Part shown: positions 1 to 7,605 of the stretch, piece by piece | Numbering within the stretch: position 1 is the first letter of the stretch | Layout of the letters: each line of letters begins with the position of its first letter | From: JAMXLO01 sp036265005 | GTDB lineage: Bacteria > Pseudomonadota > Alphaproteobacteria > Acetobacterales > Acetobacteraceae | Reading direction: 5' to 3' | Length of the DNA: 23,662 bases | Assembly: GCA_036265005.1 (NCBI GenBank) | Contig: DATAPW010000160.1 | Location: forward strand, 1 to 23,662 | Made by a program: the position numbers and the translations under genes | The notes under the pieces: model-generated | Seen by the model: only the letters and a program-made list of their open reading frames with translations | What the model was told of the DNA's origin: nothing | The model's database searches: none

Positions 1-65
1 CATGGCGCAATCCGCCTGCCCCCGCTAGACTTGCACCCCGATCCACCTGGCGAGGGAGAGGCGGA

Positions 66-947
66 ATGAGCGTCCTACGTGGCAATAACGGGCCGCGCTA
101 CAAGCACAATGCGGACGATTCCGCGCCGTATGACACAATCACCGTCGACAAATTGACGCCGATCATCGGCGCGGAAATCGCCGGGGTCGATCTCTCCCAG
201 CCCTTTGGCAATCAGACCTTCGAGGAGATCCATCGCGCGTTGGCGGAGAATCTCGTGATCTTCTTCCGCGACCAGCACATCACGGAGGAGCAGCACCTGG
301 AATTCGGCCGCAAGTTCGGCAAGCTGCACATCCATCCCGCGGCACCGCACGCACCCGGCCACCCCGACCTGATGATCATCCACGCCGACAAGGATTCGCC
401 TCGCGCCAATGGCGAAGGCTGGCACAGCGATGTGTCCTGCGACGTCGAACCGCCGATGGGCAGCATCCTCTACATCCGTACCTGCCCACCGCGCGGTGGC
501 GATACATTGTTCGCCTCCATGTACGCCGCCTATGAGGCGCTGTCGGATCGGATGAAGCGCTATCATGAAGGCATGACCGCAATCCACGACGGCGAAGACG
601 TCTATCGCGGCACCTATGCAAATTACGGTGTCGCAGACAAGACGACCTACCCGCGCGCCGAGCATCCGGTAATTCGCACCCATCCGGTCACCGGCAAGAA
701 GGCACTCTACGTCAATCGCGGCTTCACCAAGCGGCTGGTTGGCGTCCCGCGTGACGAAAGCGCGGCGATCCTGGCGTATCTCTACGACCATGCGGAGAGT
801 CCACTGTTCCAGTGCCGCTTCCGGTGGCAGGCCAACTCTATCGCATTCTGGGACAATCGCTGCGTGCAGCATCGCGCCATGTGGGATTACTGGCCGCATA
901 CGCGCTCCGGTAACCGCGTCACCGTGCAGGGCGACAGGCCGGTCTGA
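66..947 (+). CDS. TauD/TfdA-family 2-oxoglutarate-dependent dioxygenase
   Basis: This is a 293-aa non-haem Fe(II)/2-oxoglutarate dioxygenase of the TauD/TfdA family. Members hydroxylate small organic substrates, often cleaving C-S, C-O or C-N bonds while decarboxylating 2-oxoglutarate. The iron-binding facial triad is visible as H120 and D122 (WHSD) and H269 (VQHR). R280, eleven residues after the distal histidine as in TauD, should bind 2-oxoglutarate. Length is typical and there is no signal peptide, so it is cytoplasmic. The ATG is preceded by a purine-rich GGGAGAGGCGGA stretch that serves as ribosome binding site. It is the first gene of an apparent three-gene operon; the DUF35 gene starts 2 bases after its stop. 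The substrate cannot be read from the sequence. Its pairing with thiolase/DUF35 genes suggests an acyl-CoA or side-chain degradation role rather than taurine use, but this is inference. Confidence 0.93.
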   Translation: MSVLRGNNGPRYKHNADDSAPYDTITVDKLTPIIGAEIAGVDLSQPFGNQTFEEIHRALAENLVIFFRDQHITEEQHLEFGRKFGKLHIHPAAPHAPGHPDLMIIHADKDSPRANGEGWHSDVSCDVEPPMGSILYIRTCPPRGGDTLFASMYAAYEALSDRMKRYHEGMTAIHDGEDVYRGTYANYGVADKTTYPRAEHPVIRTHPVTGKKALYVNRGFTKRLVGVPRDESAAILAYLYDHAESPLFQCRFRWQANSIAFWDNRCVQHRAMWDYWPHTRSGNRVTVQGDRPV

Positions 948-949
948 CC

Positions 950-1336
950 ATGGCAAACAATTTGACCTCGCCCCTCGGCACCTATCTTGAGCACCTGGAA
1001 AAGGGCGAACTGGCCTACCAGTTCAGCCCCGAGGTCAATACGGCCGTGTTCTATCCGCGGGTGATCTGCCCGGTCACCGGCAGTGACAATCTGCAGTGGC
1101 GCGTCAGCAAAGGAATGGGCACGGTGCACGCCACCACCGTGGTGTTTCCGCAGCAGGGCGAGCCGTACAACGTCGCGCTGATCGACATCGACGAGGGCTT
1201 CCGCATGATGAGCCGCGTCGAGGACATCGCGCCACTCGATGTAAAGATCGGTATGCGGGTTCGCTTTCGCGTGCACAAGGCGGAGGGCGACGACCCGCCG
1301 TATCCGGTGTTCACGCCGGCGGAGGACGCGCCATGA
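950..1336 (+). CDS. DUF35 OB-fold protein, partner of the adjacent thiolase
   Basis: This 128-aa protein matches the DUF35 family (rubredoxin-like zinc ribbon plus OB fold). An N-terminal helix (TYLEHLEKGEL) is followed by a vestigial ribbon at about residues 34-50 and an OB-fold domain to the C-terminus (V-Y-NVALIDIDEGFRMMSRV). Only one cysteine (C40, in VICPVTGS) remains where the classic ribbon has four, so zinc binding is probably lost. DUF35 proteins form complexes with thiolase-superfamily enzymes and are usually encoded beside them. Here its TGA overlaps the thiolase ATG (ATGA at 1333-1336), which implies translational coupling and an obligate partnership. It has no recognised catalytic residues of its own. 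Family assignment is firm; the substrate is unknown. Confidence 0.88.
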   Translation: MANNLTSPLGTYLEHLEKGELAYQFSPEVNTAVFYPRVICPVTGSDNLQWRVSKGMGTVHATTVVFPQQGEPYNVALIDIDEGFRMMSRVEDIAPLDVKIGMRVRFRVHKAEGDDPPYPVFTPAEDAP

Positions 1337-2487
1337 ATGGCCTCACCCGTGGCAGCGCCGCCATCGTGGGCGCAGCGGAATCCGATATCGGCGCAGTCGC
1401 TGAGAACATGAGCCCGCTCGATCTGATGGCGCAGGGTGTTCATCGCGCACTGGCGGATTGCGGGCTGAAGCTGAAGGACGTCGATGGCCTGTTCTGCGCC
1501 ACCACGCAGGCCCGCACCTCGGCTATGTCCCTATGCGAGTATCTACGCCTGCCCGCTGCCTACACCGATTCCACCATTGTCGGCGGTTCATCGTTTGAGG
1601 TACATGTGGCGCATGCGCAGGCCGCACTGGCCGCGGGACTGTGTTCGGTGGCGGTGGTCACCTATGGCAGCACGCAGCGCACCGTAGGGCGCCGTCAGGC
1701 ATCAGCGCGCGAGTACAATCCGTACGAAACGCCGTTCCGTCCCTTTCTTCCATCGACTGCGTACGCGCTGGCCGCTTCGCGCCACATGCACGAGTTCGGC
1801 ACCACGCGCGAACAGTTGGCCGAGGTTGCTGTGGCGGCGCGTGAATGGGCGCTGCTCAATCCTGTGGCGTGGGAGAAGAAGCCGCTGACCATCGCCGACG
1901 TCCTGTCGGCACGCCCGGTCAGCTATCCGTTCACAGTCCGCGACTGCTGCCTGATCACCGATGGCGGCGGCGCTATCGTAATGATGTCGGCCGATCGCGC
2001 GCGCGGCCTGGCCAAGCCGCCGATTTATGTACTTGGTTGCGGCCAGGCGATCACCCATGCGTCAATCTCATCGATGCCGGACCTTACGGTGACGGGAGCG
2101 CGCCAATCTGGCGCCGACGCCTACCGCATGGCGCGAATGCGCGAGACCGATATCGATGTTCTCGAGCTGTACGACGCCTTCACCATCAACACGATCCTGT
2201 TCCTGGAGGATCTCGGATTCTGTCCAAAGGGCGAAGGCGGCCGCTTTGTCAGCGGTGGCCGCATCGGACCAAAGGGCAGTCTGCCAGTGAATACCAATGG
2301 TGGCGGGCTGTCGTACTGCCATCCCGGCATGTACGGACTGTTCCTGCTGATCGAAGCGGTGCGTCAGTTGCGCGGCGAGTGCGGCGCACGCCAGGTGGCC
2401 CAGGCGGAAACCGCATTGGTGCATGGCAATGGTGGCGTCTTGTCCGCGCAGGCGACGGTGATCCTGGGGACACAGGCAGCGCTGTAG
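1333..2487 (+). CDS. Thiolase-superfamily protein without the nucleophilic cysteine (SCP-x/Ltp2-like)
   Basis: A 384-aa thiolase-fold protein of the lipid-transfer-protein/SCP-x type. The ATG at 1333 overlaps the DUF35 stop and is preferred to upstream in-frame codons, which would run through the DUF35 gene. Family landmarks are the ELYDAFTINTILFLEDLGFC segment (about residues 278-297), NTNGGGLSYCHPG with H330, and VHGNGGVLSAQ near the C-terminus. At the position of the acyl-accepting cysteine the sequence reads TIVGGSSFEVHVAHAQ (residues 81-96), so serines S86/S87 replace cysteine. The C-terminal catalytic cysteine is also absent. Normal thiolysis is therefore unlikely. Cysteine-less relatives paired with DUF35 proteins include Ltp2-type retro-aldolases of steroid side-chain degradation, and a similar aldol cleavage or acyl-CoA binding role is plausible. 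Automated annotation would probably say acetyl-CoA acetyltransferase, which would mislead. Confidence 0.88.
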   Translation: MNGLTRGSAAIVGAAESDIGAVAENMSPLDLMAQGVHRALADCGLKLKDVDGLFCATTQARTSAMSLCEYLRLPAAYTDSTIVGGSSFEVHVAHAQAALAAGLCSVAVVTYGSTQRTVGRRQASAREYNPYETPFRPFLPSTAYALAASRHMHEFGTTREQLAEVAVAAREWALLNPVAWEKKPLTIADVLSARPVSYPFTVRDCCLITDGGGAIVMMSADRARGLAKPPIYVLGCGQAITHASISSMPDLTVTGARQSGADAYRMARMRETDIDVLELYDAFTINTILFLEDLGFCPKGEGGRFVSGGRIGPKGSLPVNTNGGGLSYCHPGMYGLFLLIEAVRQLRGECGARQVAQAETALVHGNGGVLSAQATVILGTQAAL

Positions 2488-2523
2488 CCGGTGGCACCCG
2501 ATATTCTACGCGGCCTGTGGCCT

Positions 2524-3390
2524 TCAGGCGAGGTGCCGTGCGGCGCGGATCCACTCTGCGGTACGCCGCACGCCGCCGAAGGTGAAGACATGCAGACCAT
2601 CGATTGATGCGGTTGTACCCTCGCCATTGACCAGTTCGGCAATCAGAGCGTCGGGGCCGGCCTCGACCATAATGCGCGCAAATGCCGTGTGGCCACGCGC
2701 CAACGCGCGCAACGAAGCGCCGATGCCGCAGCGGACAGCAAACCTTGCCAGTGTCGCGACGCTCGCGGGTCCGGCGATGCCGACGCGCACGGGACACATA
2801 ATGCCACGTGCACGCAGTGATGCGATCCAACCCAGGATCGGTTCGGCCTCGAAGCCGAACTGTGTCACCAATGACACATTCAAGCCGCGCTGCCGGGCAA
2901 GCGCCACCTTGGCCTGCAGCGCGGCATCGAGCGTGCTCGCATCGATGGCCGGGTGCCCTTCGGGATAGCCGGCAAATGCCACATGGCTGATGTTCTGGCG
3001 TTCGACGACGCCCGTTGCCAGCAGGTCAAGGCTGGCACGGAACGGCCCGGCCGGACTGTCGTCACCGGCGATGAGCAGGATGCGTTCAACTCCCGCCTCA
3101 GCCGAAGCCCGGCGCAGGACGTCATTTGCCTCGGCGAAGCTCGCAAGACGCCGAACAGCGACATGCGGCACCGGCACATAGCCGGCACGCTTCAACCTGG
3201 CGCAGGCGGCGATGATGTCATGGTGCGTCACACTGGGTGGGTGGTTCACGAACACGGTCGTGCCCGGATCGATCAATTTTCTCAGCGCATCGCCGGCAAA
3301 CTCATCGCGCGGCGAAATTTCGATCGAGCATCCGGCAATCAACTCTGCCGCCTGTCTTTGCTGCACGGTGGGTTGTCGAGGTGCGTCCAT
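2524..3390 (-). CDS. Remote methylenetetrahydrofolate reductase (MetF-fold) homologue
   Basis: A 288-aa protein with the MetF TIM-barrel pattern. Conserved points are the N-terminal SIEISPR (counterpart of FEFFPP, keeping the catalytic-site glutamate), PHVAVRR, LLIAGDD (aspartate near flavin and folate), AGYPEGHP and LVTQFGFEAEP (glutamine of the folate site). The spacing matches the family, so a flavin-dependent folate-linked redox activity is likely, although the sequence is clearly divergent from housekeeping MetF. The start at 3390 (MDAPRQP) was chosen because its ATG overlaps the upstream TGA by one base (TGATG). A longer reading would run back through the methyltransferase gene. The coupling with a methyltransferase suggests a one-carbon or demethylation role. 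It could alternatively bind another pterin or flavin substrate. Confidence 0.82.
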   Translation of the reverse strand: MDAPRQPTVQQRQAAELIAGCSIEISPRDEFAGDALRKLIDPGTTVFVNHPPSVTHHDIIAACARLKRAGYVPVPHVAVRRLASFAEANDVLRRASAEAGVERILLIAGDDSPAGPFRASLDLLATGVVERQNISHVAFAGYPEGHPAIDASTLDAALQAKVALARQRGLNVSLVTQFGFEAEPILGWIASLRARGIMCPVRVGIAGPASVATLARFAVRCGIGASLRALARGHTAFARIMVEAGPDALIAELVNGEGTTASIDGLHVFTFGGVRRTAEWIRAARHLA

Positions 3391-4760
3391 CAGCCGGAGT
3401 CCCGCTTGCGCGAGATCACGTAGGATTCGTCGAGGAACCACAGGCCGCCATGCTCGCGCAGCACCGTCTTGGTGGCATCCAGATAGGCGCCGCTGCTGAT
3501 GGCTTCGGACAGTCGCTGGTCCTCGATCTGCGCGACGTAGACCGCCGCGTTCCATGCGGCGAACAGCGTGGATGTGCCAATGGTTTCGCTGATTTCACTG
3601 GGCAGCGTGTGCATCTCGTAGCGGAACAGCGAACGCGCATCGGCATAGGCGCCGAAATTGAGATCGCGTCCGGCGCTGCCAAGTTCCGCCTTGGTGGTGC
3701 GCAGCAAGGCATGTCGATCCGTGGTGAACGGATCCTCGCCGGGCCAGATCCGCCTGATGATTTCCAGTCCCGGGTCGTTGCCATGCGAGTGGATTGCGAT
3801 CAGTCGGCCGCCGGGCGCGAGCGCGCGCGCCAGAGGTGCCACGACACGACGCGCCTTGAACTCCAGCGGCGCACGCGCCCGATAGGGCTGCGACGCAATG
3901 ACTAGGTCATACTCGGCCTCAGTGAATCCGCGACGTGGACGAACCTGGTCGAGCAGGAACTTGTGATCCTCGCGGTAGATCACCAGCACGACAGGCTTCT
4001 CATAGATCGGGTTGCCGCTGGTCCGGCTCATGCGGGCACGCCAGTTCTCGGTGAGAAACGGGCCGAGATCGGTAATCTGTGCCTCGAAATCGTGCGCGGT
4101 GCTGCCGGTCAATGACATTTCCTGCCAGACGAGGCTGGTGGCGGAGGTGACCGAGTTCGGCTTCAGCCACGGTGCCTCCGCGTAGTACATGTTGGTCATG
4201 ACCAGTACCGTGGCCGGATGTTCGAACAGGCGGTCCGGCATCTTCTCCAGCACCAGCCGCACATCCTCGAGGCTGATTTCCTTCCCGACGATGTAGAACG
4301 GCATCGTCGGGAAGCGGTGATGCATGGAGCGCATCGTGCGGGCGAGCACCGTGCCGTCACCCATGCCGGCGTCGAACAACCGCAGTGCCGGCGGACGCGG
4401 GTGGATGTTCGCGAGTTCCATCCCGACACGCTGCGCGATCACCCATTTCTCGCTGCAGGTCGTGACGAACAGCAGGTATTTCTGGCGATTGTCATAAAAG
4501 CGGAAGTTATGCGCGGTGCCGGAAGCCCCGGCCAGCGGCTGCGCCGGCGGCATGTCGGCGGGCGCTCCGTTGACCGCGCGGCGCGGTGCACGGGCGATGA
4601 ATGCGTGCACGCGGTCCACGGTATCGGTGGTGACGCGACCACCGAGGCGAAGCCGGCTGACCAGTTTGCCGTCGTTCACCGCCAGTCGCCCGAAGGTGGA
4701 TTCCGCCATACGGGCCCGGCGGCAATACTCGGCAATGTCGCGCAGGAGCGTTTCGCTCAC
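3390..4760 (-). CDS. SAM-dependent methyltransferase-like protein with N-terminal HTH-like segment
   Basis: A 456-aa protein with a GTG start preceded by GGGAG nine bases upstream. Residues 1-56 contain a helix-turn-helix-like pattern (AESTFGRLAVNDGKLVSRLR, then VTTDTVDRVHAFI). A Pro/Ala linker follows (about 60-82). The Rossmann methyltransferase core starts near 125 with motif I LFDAGMGDGT (129-137), an acidic post-I position in GKEIS (E161), and a late motif IV-like DLVIASQPY (285-293) followed by LARALAPGGRLIAIHSHG. The roughly 120 residues between these motifs are longer than in a minimal class I enzyme and may form a substrate lid. The gene overlaps the MetF-like gene by one base, so the two products probably act together. 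The substrate is unknown, and whether the HTH-like part binds DNA is not established. Confidence 0.75.
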   Translation of the reverse strand: MSETLLRDIAEYCRRARMAESTFGRLAVNDGKLVSRLRLGGRVTTDTVDRVHAFIARAPRRAVNGAPADMPPAQPLAGASGTAHNFRFYDNRQKYLLFVTTCSEKWVIAQRVGMELANIHPRPPALRLFDAGMGDGTVLARTMRSMHHRFPTMPFYIVGKEISLEDVRLVLEKMPDRLFEHPATVLVMTNMYYAEAPWLKPNSVTSATSLVWQEMSLTGSTAHDFEAQITDLGPFLTENWRARMSRTSGNPIYEKPVVLVIYREDHKFLLDQVRPRRGFTEAEYDLVIASQPYRARAPLEFKARRVVAPLARALAPGGRLIAIHSHGNDPGLEIIRRIWPGEDPFTTDRHALLRTTKAELGSAGRDLNFGAYADARSLFRYEMHTLPSEISETIGTSTLFAAWNAAVYVAQIEDQRLSEAISSGAYLDATKTVLREHGGLWFLDESYVISRKRDSG

Positions 4761-4825
4761 CGGACGATCTCCCGCAATTGCTTGGGCTAAGTGAGGAACG
4801 CTCCAGGCGAGCCGTCAACCACAAT

Positions 4826-4850
4826 CGTGCCCACGTCGAAAGTGGGCACG
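4826..4850 (-). terminator. Perfect 9-bp hairpin after the Gfo/Idh/MocA gene
   Basis: CGTGCCCAC (4826-4834) and GTGGGCACG (4842-4850) are perfect inverted repeats around a 7-base loop. The hairpin begins 10 bases beyond the oxidoreductase stop on the minus strand and is followed there by ATTGTGGTTG, a moderately T-rich but not uninterrupted tail. It sits in the only sizeable gap between the transport operon and the methyltransferase gene, so termination of the transport operon is the likeliest role. It could instead lie in the methyltransferase leader if transcription reads through. Confidence 0.6.
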
Positions 4851-4860
4851 TGAGTGGGAC

Positions 4861-5802
4861 CTATTCCAGCGCAAGCCGATACGCCCGATCCACCAGGTCG
4901 GTCGCGCGCGCGAAGGCGCCCAGTGAGACACGTGGTGGCCGCCCGTCCGCCACTCGCGCGAGCGTATCGGCCATGAAGGCGGAGTAGCGCCGGCTGGATG
5001 GCACATAGGGGGCAGCGCTTGTCGCGCGATCGGGAGTCGTGATCACGCGCGTGCCGGTATCGGCCATGGCAACGCGCTCGGCATTTACGCGGAACTCATA
5101 AGTGCCACCGGTGTCGGGATGTGTGTAGCCAGCCTCGACCAGCCCGACCAGCCCGTCAGCCGCGCGTAACACGACGCAGCCGTAATCTTCCACGGCCTCA
5201 CCGAAGATACTGTGGAAGGCCGCGTGTTCCACGCGCACCGCCTGCTCCCCGGCCAGCGCCAGGAATGCGTCGATGCCGTGTACACCAAGGTTGCGCAGCG
5301 CACCGCCGCCACTCTGCCGTGCGTCCAGCATCCAGGGCACCCCCCAATCGCGATAGCGTCGCGGCGGACCGTTGATGATCCGGAAATAAACATGCGCACA
5401 CCGGCCTGCATCGCCCATGGCATCGACCACGCCGGCAATCCGGTTGACCAACGCCACGGCGACAAACCGATCACGCTGCAGTGCCGCCTCCACCAGTGGC
5501 GCAACATCGTCGTGCGACAGGCCGATTGGTTTGTCGGCCAGCACGGGGATGTCCTGCTCGATCGACCACCCGAGCCGGCTTGCCGCCTCTGGCCCGCGGC
5601 CCAGCGCGACCACAAGGTCCGGCCGGTCATCCAACGCCGCAGCGGCATCCGATCTTGGCGTACCGCCATGTGCCGCGATGAAGCCAGCCACGGCGTCCGG
5701 GTCAGGATCCCACACACCGGTGATCTGGGCACCGGCTTCCACGACGCCCTTCGCATGCATGCCCGCATGCCAATGGCCAACGCCAAGAAATGCCACGCGC
5801 AT
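4861..5802 (-). CDS. Gfo/Idh/MocA-family NAD(P)-dependent oxidoreductase
   Basis: A 313-aa sugar or polyol dehydrogenase-like protein. The N-terminal Rossmann segment MRVAFLGVGHWHAGMH binds NAD(P). The characteristic EKP motif appears as LADKPIG, with aspartate for glutamate. The C-terminal domain contains SGGGALRNLGVHGIDAFLALAG, the usual GGG-x-x-x-D-x-G-x-H-x-x-D catalytic strand with asparagine in place of the first aspartate; the catalytic histidine and following aspartate remain. The ATG at 5802 has a GGAGGG ribosome site 8 bases upstream and starts 16 bases after the ABC ATPase stop, so a longer reading is rejected. It closes the dehydrogenase-transporter operon and probably oxidises the imported compound or its derivative. 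The substrate is unidentified. Confidence 0.87.
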   Translation of the reverse strand: MRVAFLGVGHWHAGMHAKGVVEAGAQITGVWDPDPDAVAGFIAAHGGTPRSDAAAALDDRPDLVVALGRGPEAASRLGWSIEQDIPVLADKPIGLSHDDVAPLVEAALQRDRFVAVALVNRIAGVVDAMGDAGRCAHVYFRIINGPPRRYRDWGVPWMLDARQSGGGALRNLGVHGIDAFLALAGEQAVRVEHAAFHSIFGEAVEDYGCVVLRAADGLVGLVEAGYTHPDTGGTYEFRVNAERVAMADTGTRVITTPDRATSAAPYVPSSRRYSAFMADTLARVADGRPPRVSLGAFARATDLVDRAYRLALE

Positions 5803-5818
5803 GGGCCGGCCCTCCGAT

Positions 5819-6619
5819 CTATCCCGACAGTCCCGTCGAACCGTGCAGGATGCCACGCGACAGGAAAATCCGGGTAATGCGCTGTGTCGTGTCTATGAAG
5901 CTAGCCGCCTGCCGCGCATCGATGCCACGCGGACGCGGCAGGTCGATATCGATCGTCTGTTCGATCCGGCCAGGCCGCGGCGACATGACGACCACCCGAT
6001 CCGCAAGCAGCACCGCTTCGTCGATGCTATGCGTGACGAACAGCACCGTCTTGCCGGTTCGCAGCCACAGCGCCTCCAGGTCGATCCGCATCTGCTCGCG
6101 CGTCAGCGCATCCAGAGCCCCAAACGGCTCGTCCATCATCAGCAATGGCGGATCATGGATCAGCGCGCGCACGATCGACGCCCGCTGCCGCATGCCGCCC
6201 GACAGTTCGCGTGGATAACTGGCGAGAAAATCACCCAGCCCGACCGCCTGAAGCAGAGTGACCGCACGCTCGCGATAGGCAGCGGCGCGCTGGCCACGCA
6301 ACTCCACCTGCACCAGCACATTATCCAGTACATTGCGCCAGTCGAGCAGAACCGGGTTCTGGAACACGATGCCGATGTCGGTCACCGGGCGCTCGACTGA
6401 ATGGCCGTTGGTCACGACCTCGCCACCGCTGGGACGCAACAGCCCGGCGATCAACCGAAGCAGCGTGCTTTTGCCACAACCCGAAGGGCCAACGATGGCA
6501 ACGAACTCACCCTGCGCAACACTGAGGTCGATCGCCTCGAGAGCAAGCGTGGTAACCGCGCGCCGCTGAAAGGTTTTTGACAGCCCGCGCGCCAGGATCG
6601 CCGCCGGCGCGCTGCTCAC
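5819..6619 (-). CDS. ABC transporter ATP-binding protein (SsuB/TauB/nitrate type)
   Basis: A 266-aa ATPase subunit of an importer of the nitrate/sulfonate/taurine family. It has Walker A GPSGCGKST (44-52), a Q-loop glutamine in VFQNP (Q87), signature LSGGMRQR (139-146), Walker B LLMMDEP (159-165), D-loop GALD and switch histidine H197 in VTHSIDEA. It would sit on the cytoplasmic face and power the permease encoded two genes upstream. The start codon is GTG at 6619, overlapping the stop of the binding-protein gene as GTGA (6616-6619), which indicates translational coupling. The SIDEAVLLADRV and MSPRPGRI stretches near the end are typical of this subfamily. Substrate specificity resides in the binding protein and cannot be set from this subunit. 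Confidence 0.95.
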   Translation of the reverse strand: MSSAPAAILARGLSKTFQRRAVTTLALEAIDLSVAQGEFVAIVGPSGCGKSTLLRLIAGLLRPSGGEVVTNGHSVERPVTDIGIVFQNPVLLDWRNVLDNVLVQVELRGQRAAAYRERAVTLLQAVGLGDFLASYPRELSGGMRQRASIVRALIHDPPLLMMDEPFGALDALTREQMRIDLEALWLRTGKTVLFVTHSIDEAVLLADRVVVMSPRPGRIEQTIDIDLPRPRGIDARQAASFIDTTQRITRIFLSRGILHGSTGLSG

Positions 6620-7578
6620 TTCGGCAAGAAGTCATTGGTGAAAAACGCACTGGCCTGCTTGTCGGTCTCCAGGTTGCCGTATTGCTTCAGCAACTTCAAA
6701 GTGGACTCCCAATCCGACGGCGCGCCCCAACCGATCGGCTTGCCTTCCGTCGCGGGCGACCAGAGATTGGGCAGATCGGTCACCAGCTGGTTCTTCTGCG
6801 ATTCAAAGTCCAGTCCCTGCTTGGCCTTCAGCAATGCGGCGATGGCGGCGTCCGGATCGGCTTTGGCCGCCTCCCAGGATTTCTGCGTGGCCACGATGAA
6901 GCGGCGCACCAGATCGGGCTTGCCGGCTATGGTTGCGTCCTGCGTCAAAATGGTCAGGCCGACGGTATTGGCGCCGTTCTTCGCGAACGCCATTCCCGCC
7001 GGGTTGAAGCCCTTCTGCTTGACCAGGAAATACTGCTCGTCCAGCCCGCCGAGGATGGCGTCGACGCGCTTCTCCAACAGGGCAACGACCTTGCCTGCCG
7101 GATCGATCTGGACCAGCGAAATCCTGCTGGTATCCAACTTGTTGAAGCCGGCGAAAGCCGGGAACAGTTGGGTCAGCGCGTCGCCGGCAGTGATCGCCAG
7201 CTTCTTCCCCTCAAGGTCCTTCGGCGTGTGGATGCCGGTTTCCGCCAGCGATATCACGCCGAAAGCCGATGTGTTGAGCAGCGACATCACGGTGCGGATG
7301 CCGGCATCCTTCGACACTAGGCGCATGACGGACGAGGAGTCGGCCAGGCCGAAGGTATCGGTTCCCGCGGCAACCACCTGGGCGGTATTCGCCGAACCGC
7401 GACCCTCGTTGATCGTCAGGTCGATGCCAGCGTCACGGTAGAAACCGCGCTCCTTGCCGAGGAAGAATGGCGCGTGCGCTCCTCCCATGTACCAGTTCAG
7501 GCGAAACGATACCGCATCCTCGGCGCAGGCCGGCACGGCCAGCGCGATCGCCGCGATCAATGCAAGTATTCCGCGCAT
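6616..7578 (-). CDS. NMT1/THI5-like ABC transporter substrate-binding protein
   Basis: A 320-aa periplasmic solute-binding protein. The N-terminus (MRGILALIAAIALAVPACA) is a signal peptide with a probable signal peptidase I cut after ACA. The mature part opens with the family pattern FRLNWYMGGAHAPFFLGKERG, followed by GRGSANTAQVVAAGTDTFGLAD, typical of NMT1/SsuA/ThiY-like proteins. Two starts are possible. The ATG at 7578 has a GAGGGGG ribosome site about 10 bases upstream and gives a clean signal peptide; an in-frame ATG at 7596 would add MRGNYV and swallow that site. The gene lies 27 bases downstream of the permease gene. Candidate ligands for the family include sulfonates, pyrimidine precursors and other small organics; the ligand here is not determined. 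Confidence 0.9.
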   Translation of the reverse strand: MRGILALIAAIALAVPACAEDAVSFRLNWYMGGAHAPFFLGKERGFYRDAGIDLTINEGRGSANTAQVVAAGTDTFGLADSSSVMRLVSKDAGIRTVMSLLNTSAFGVISLAETGIHTPKDLEGKKLAITAGDALTQLFPAFAGFNKLDTSRISLVQIDPAGKVVALLEKRVDAILGGLDEQYFLVKQKGFNPAGMAFAKNGANTVGLTILTQDATIAGKPDLVRRFIVATQKSWEAAKADPDAAIAALLKAKQGLDFESQKNQLVTDLPNLWSPATEGKPIGWGAPSDWESTLKLLKQYGNLETDKQASAFFTNDFLPK

Positions 7579-7605
7579 GACGTAATTCCCCCTCATTGTT
7601 CTTAT

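Noticed and set aside
75..956. 293-aa minus-strand open frame opposite the TauD gene
   Set aside because: It mirrors the dioxygenase in a GC-rich sequence, has no recognisable domain, and the plus-strand frame has complete catalytic motifs.
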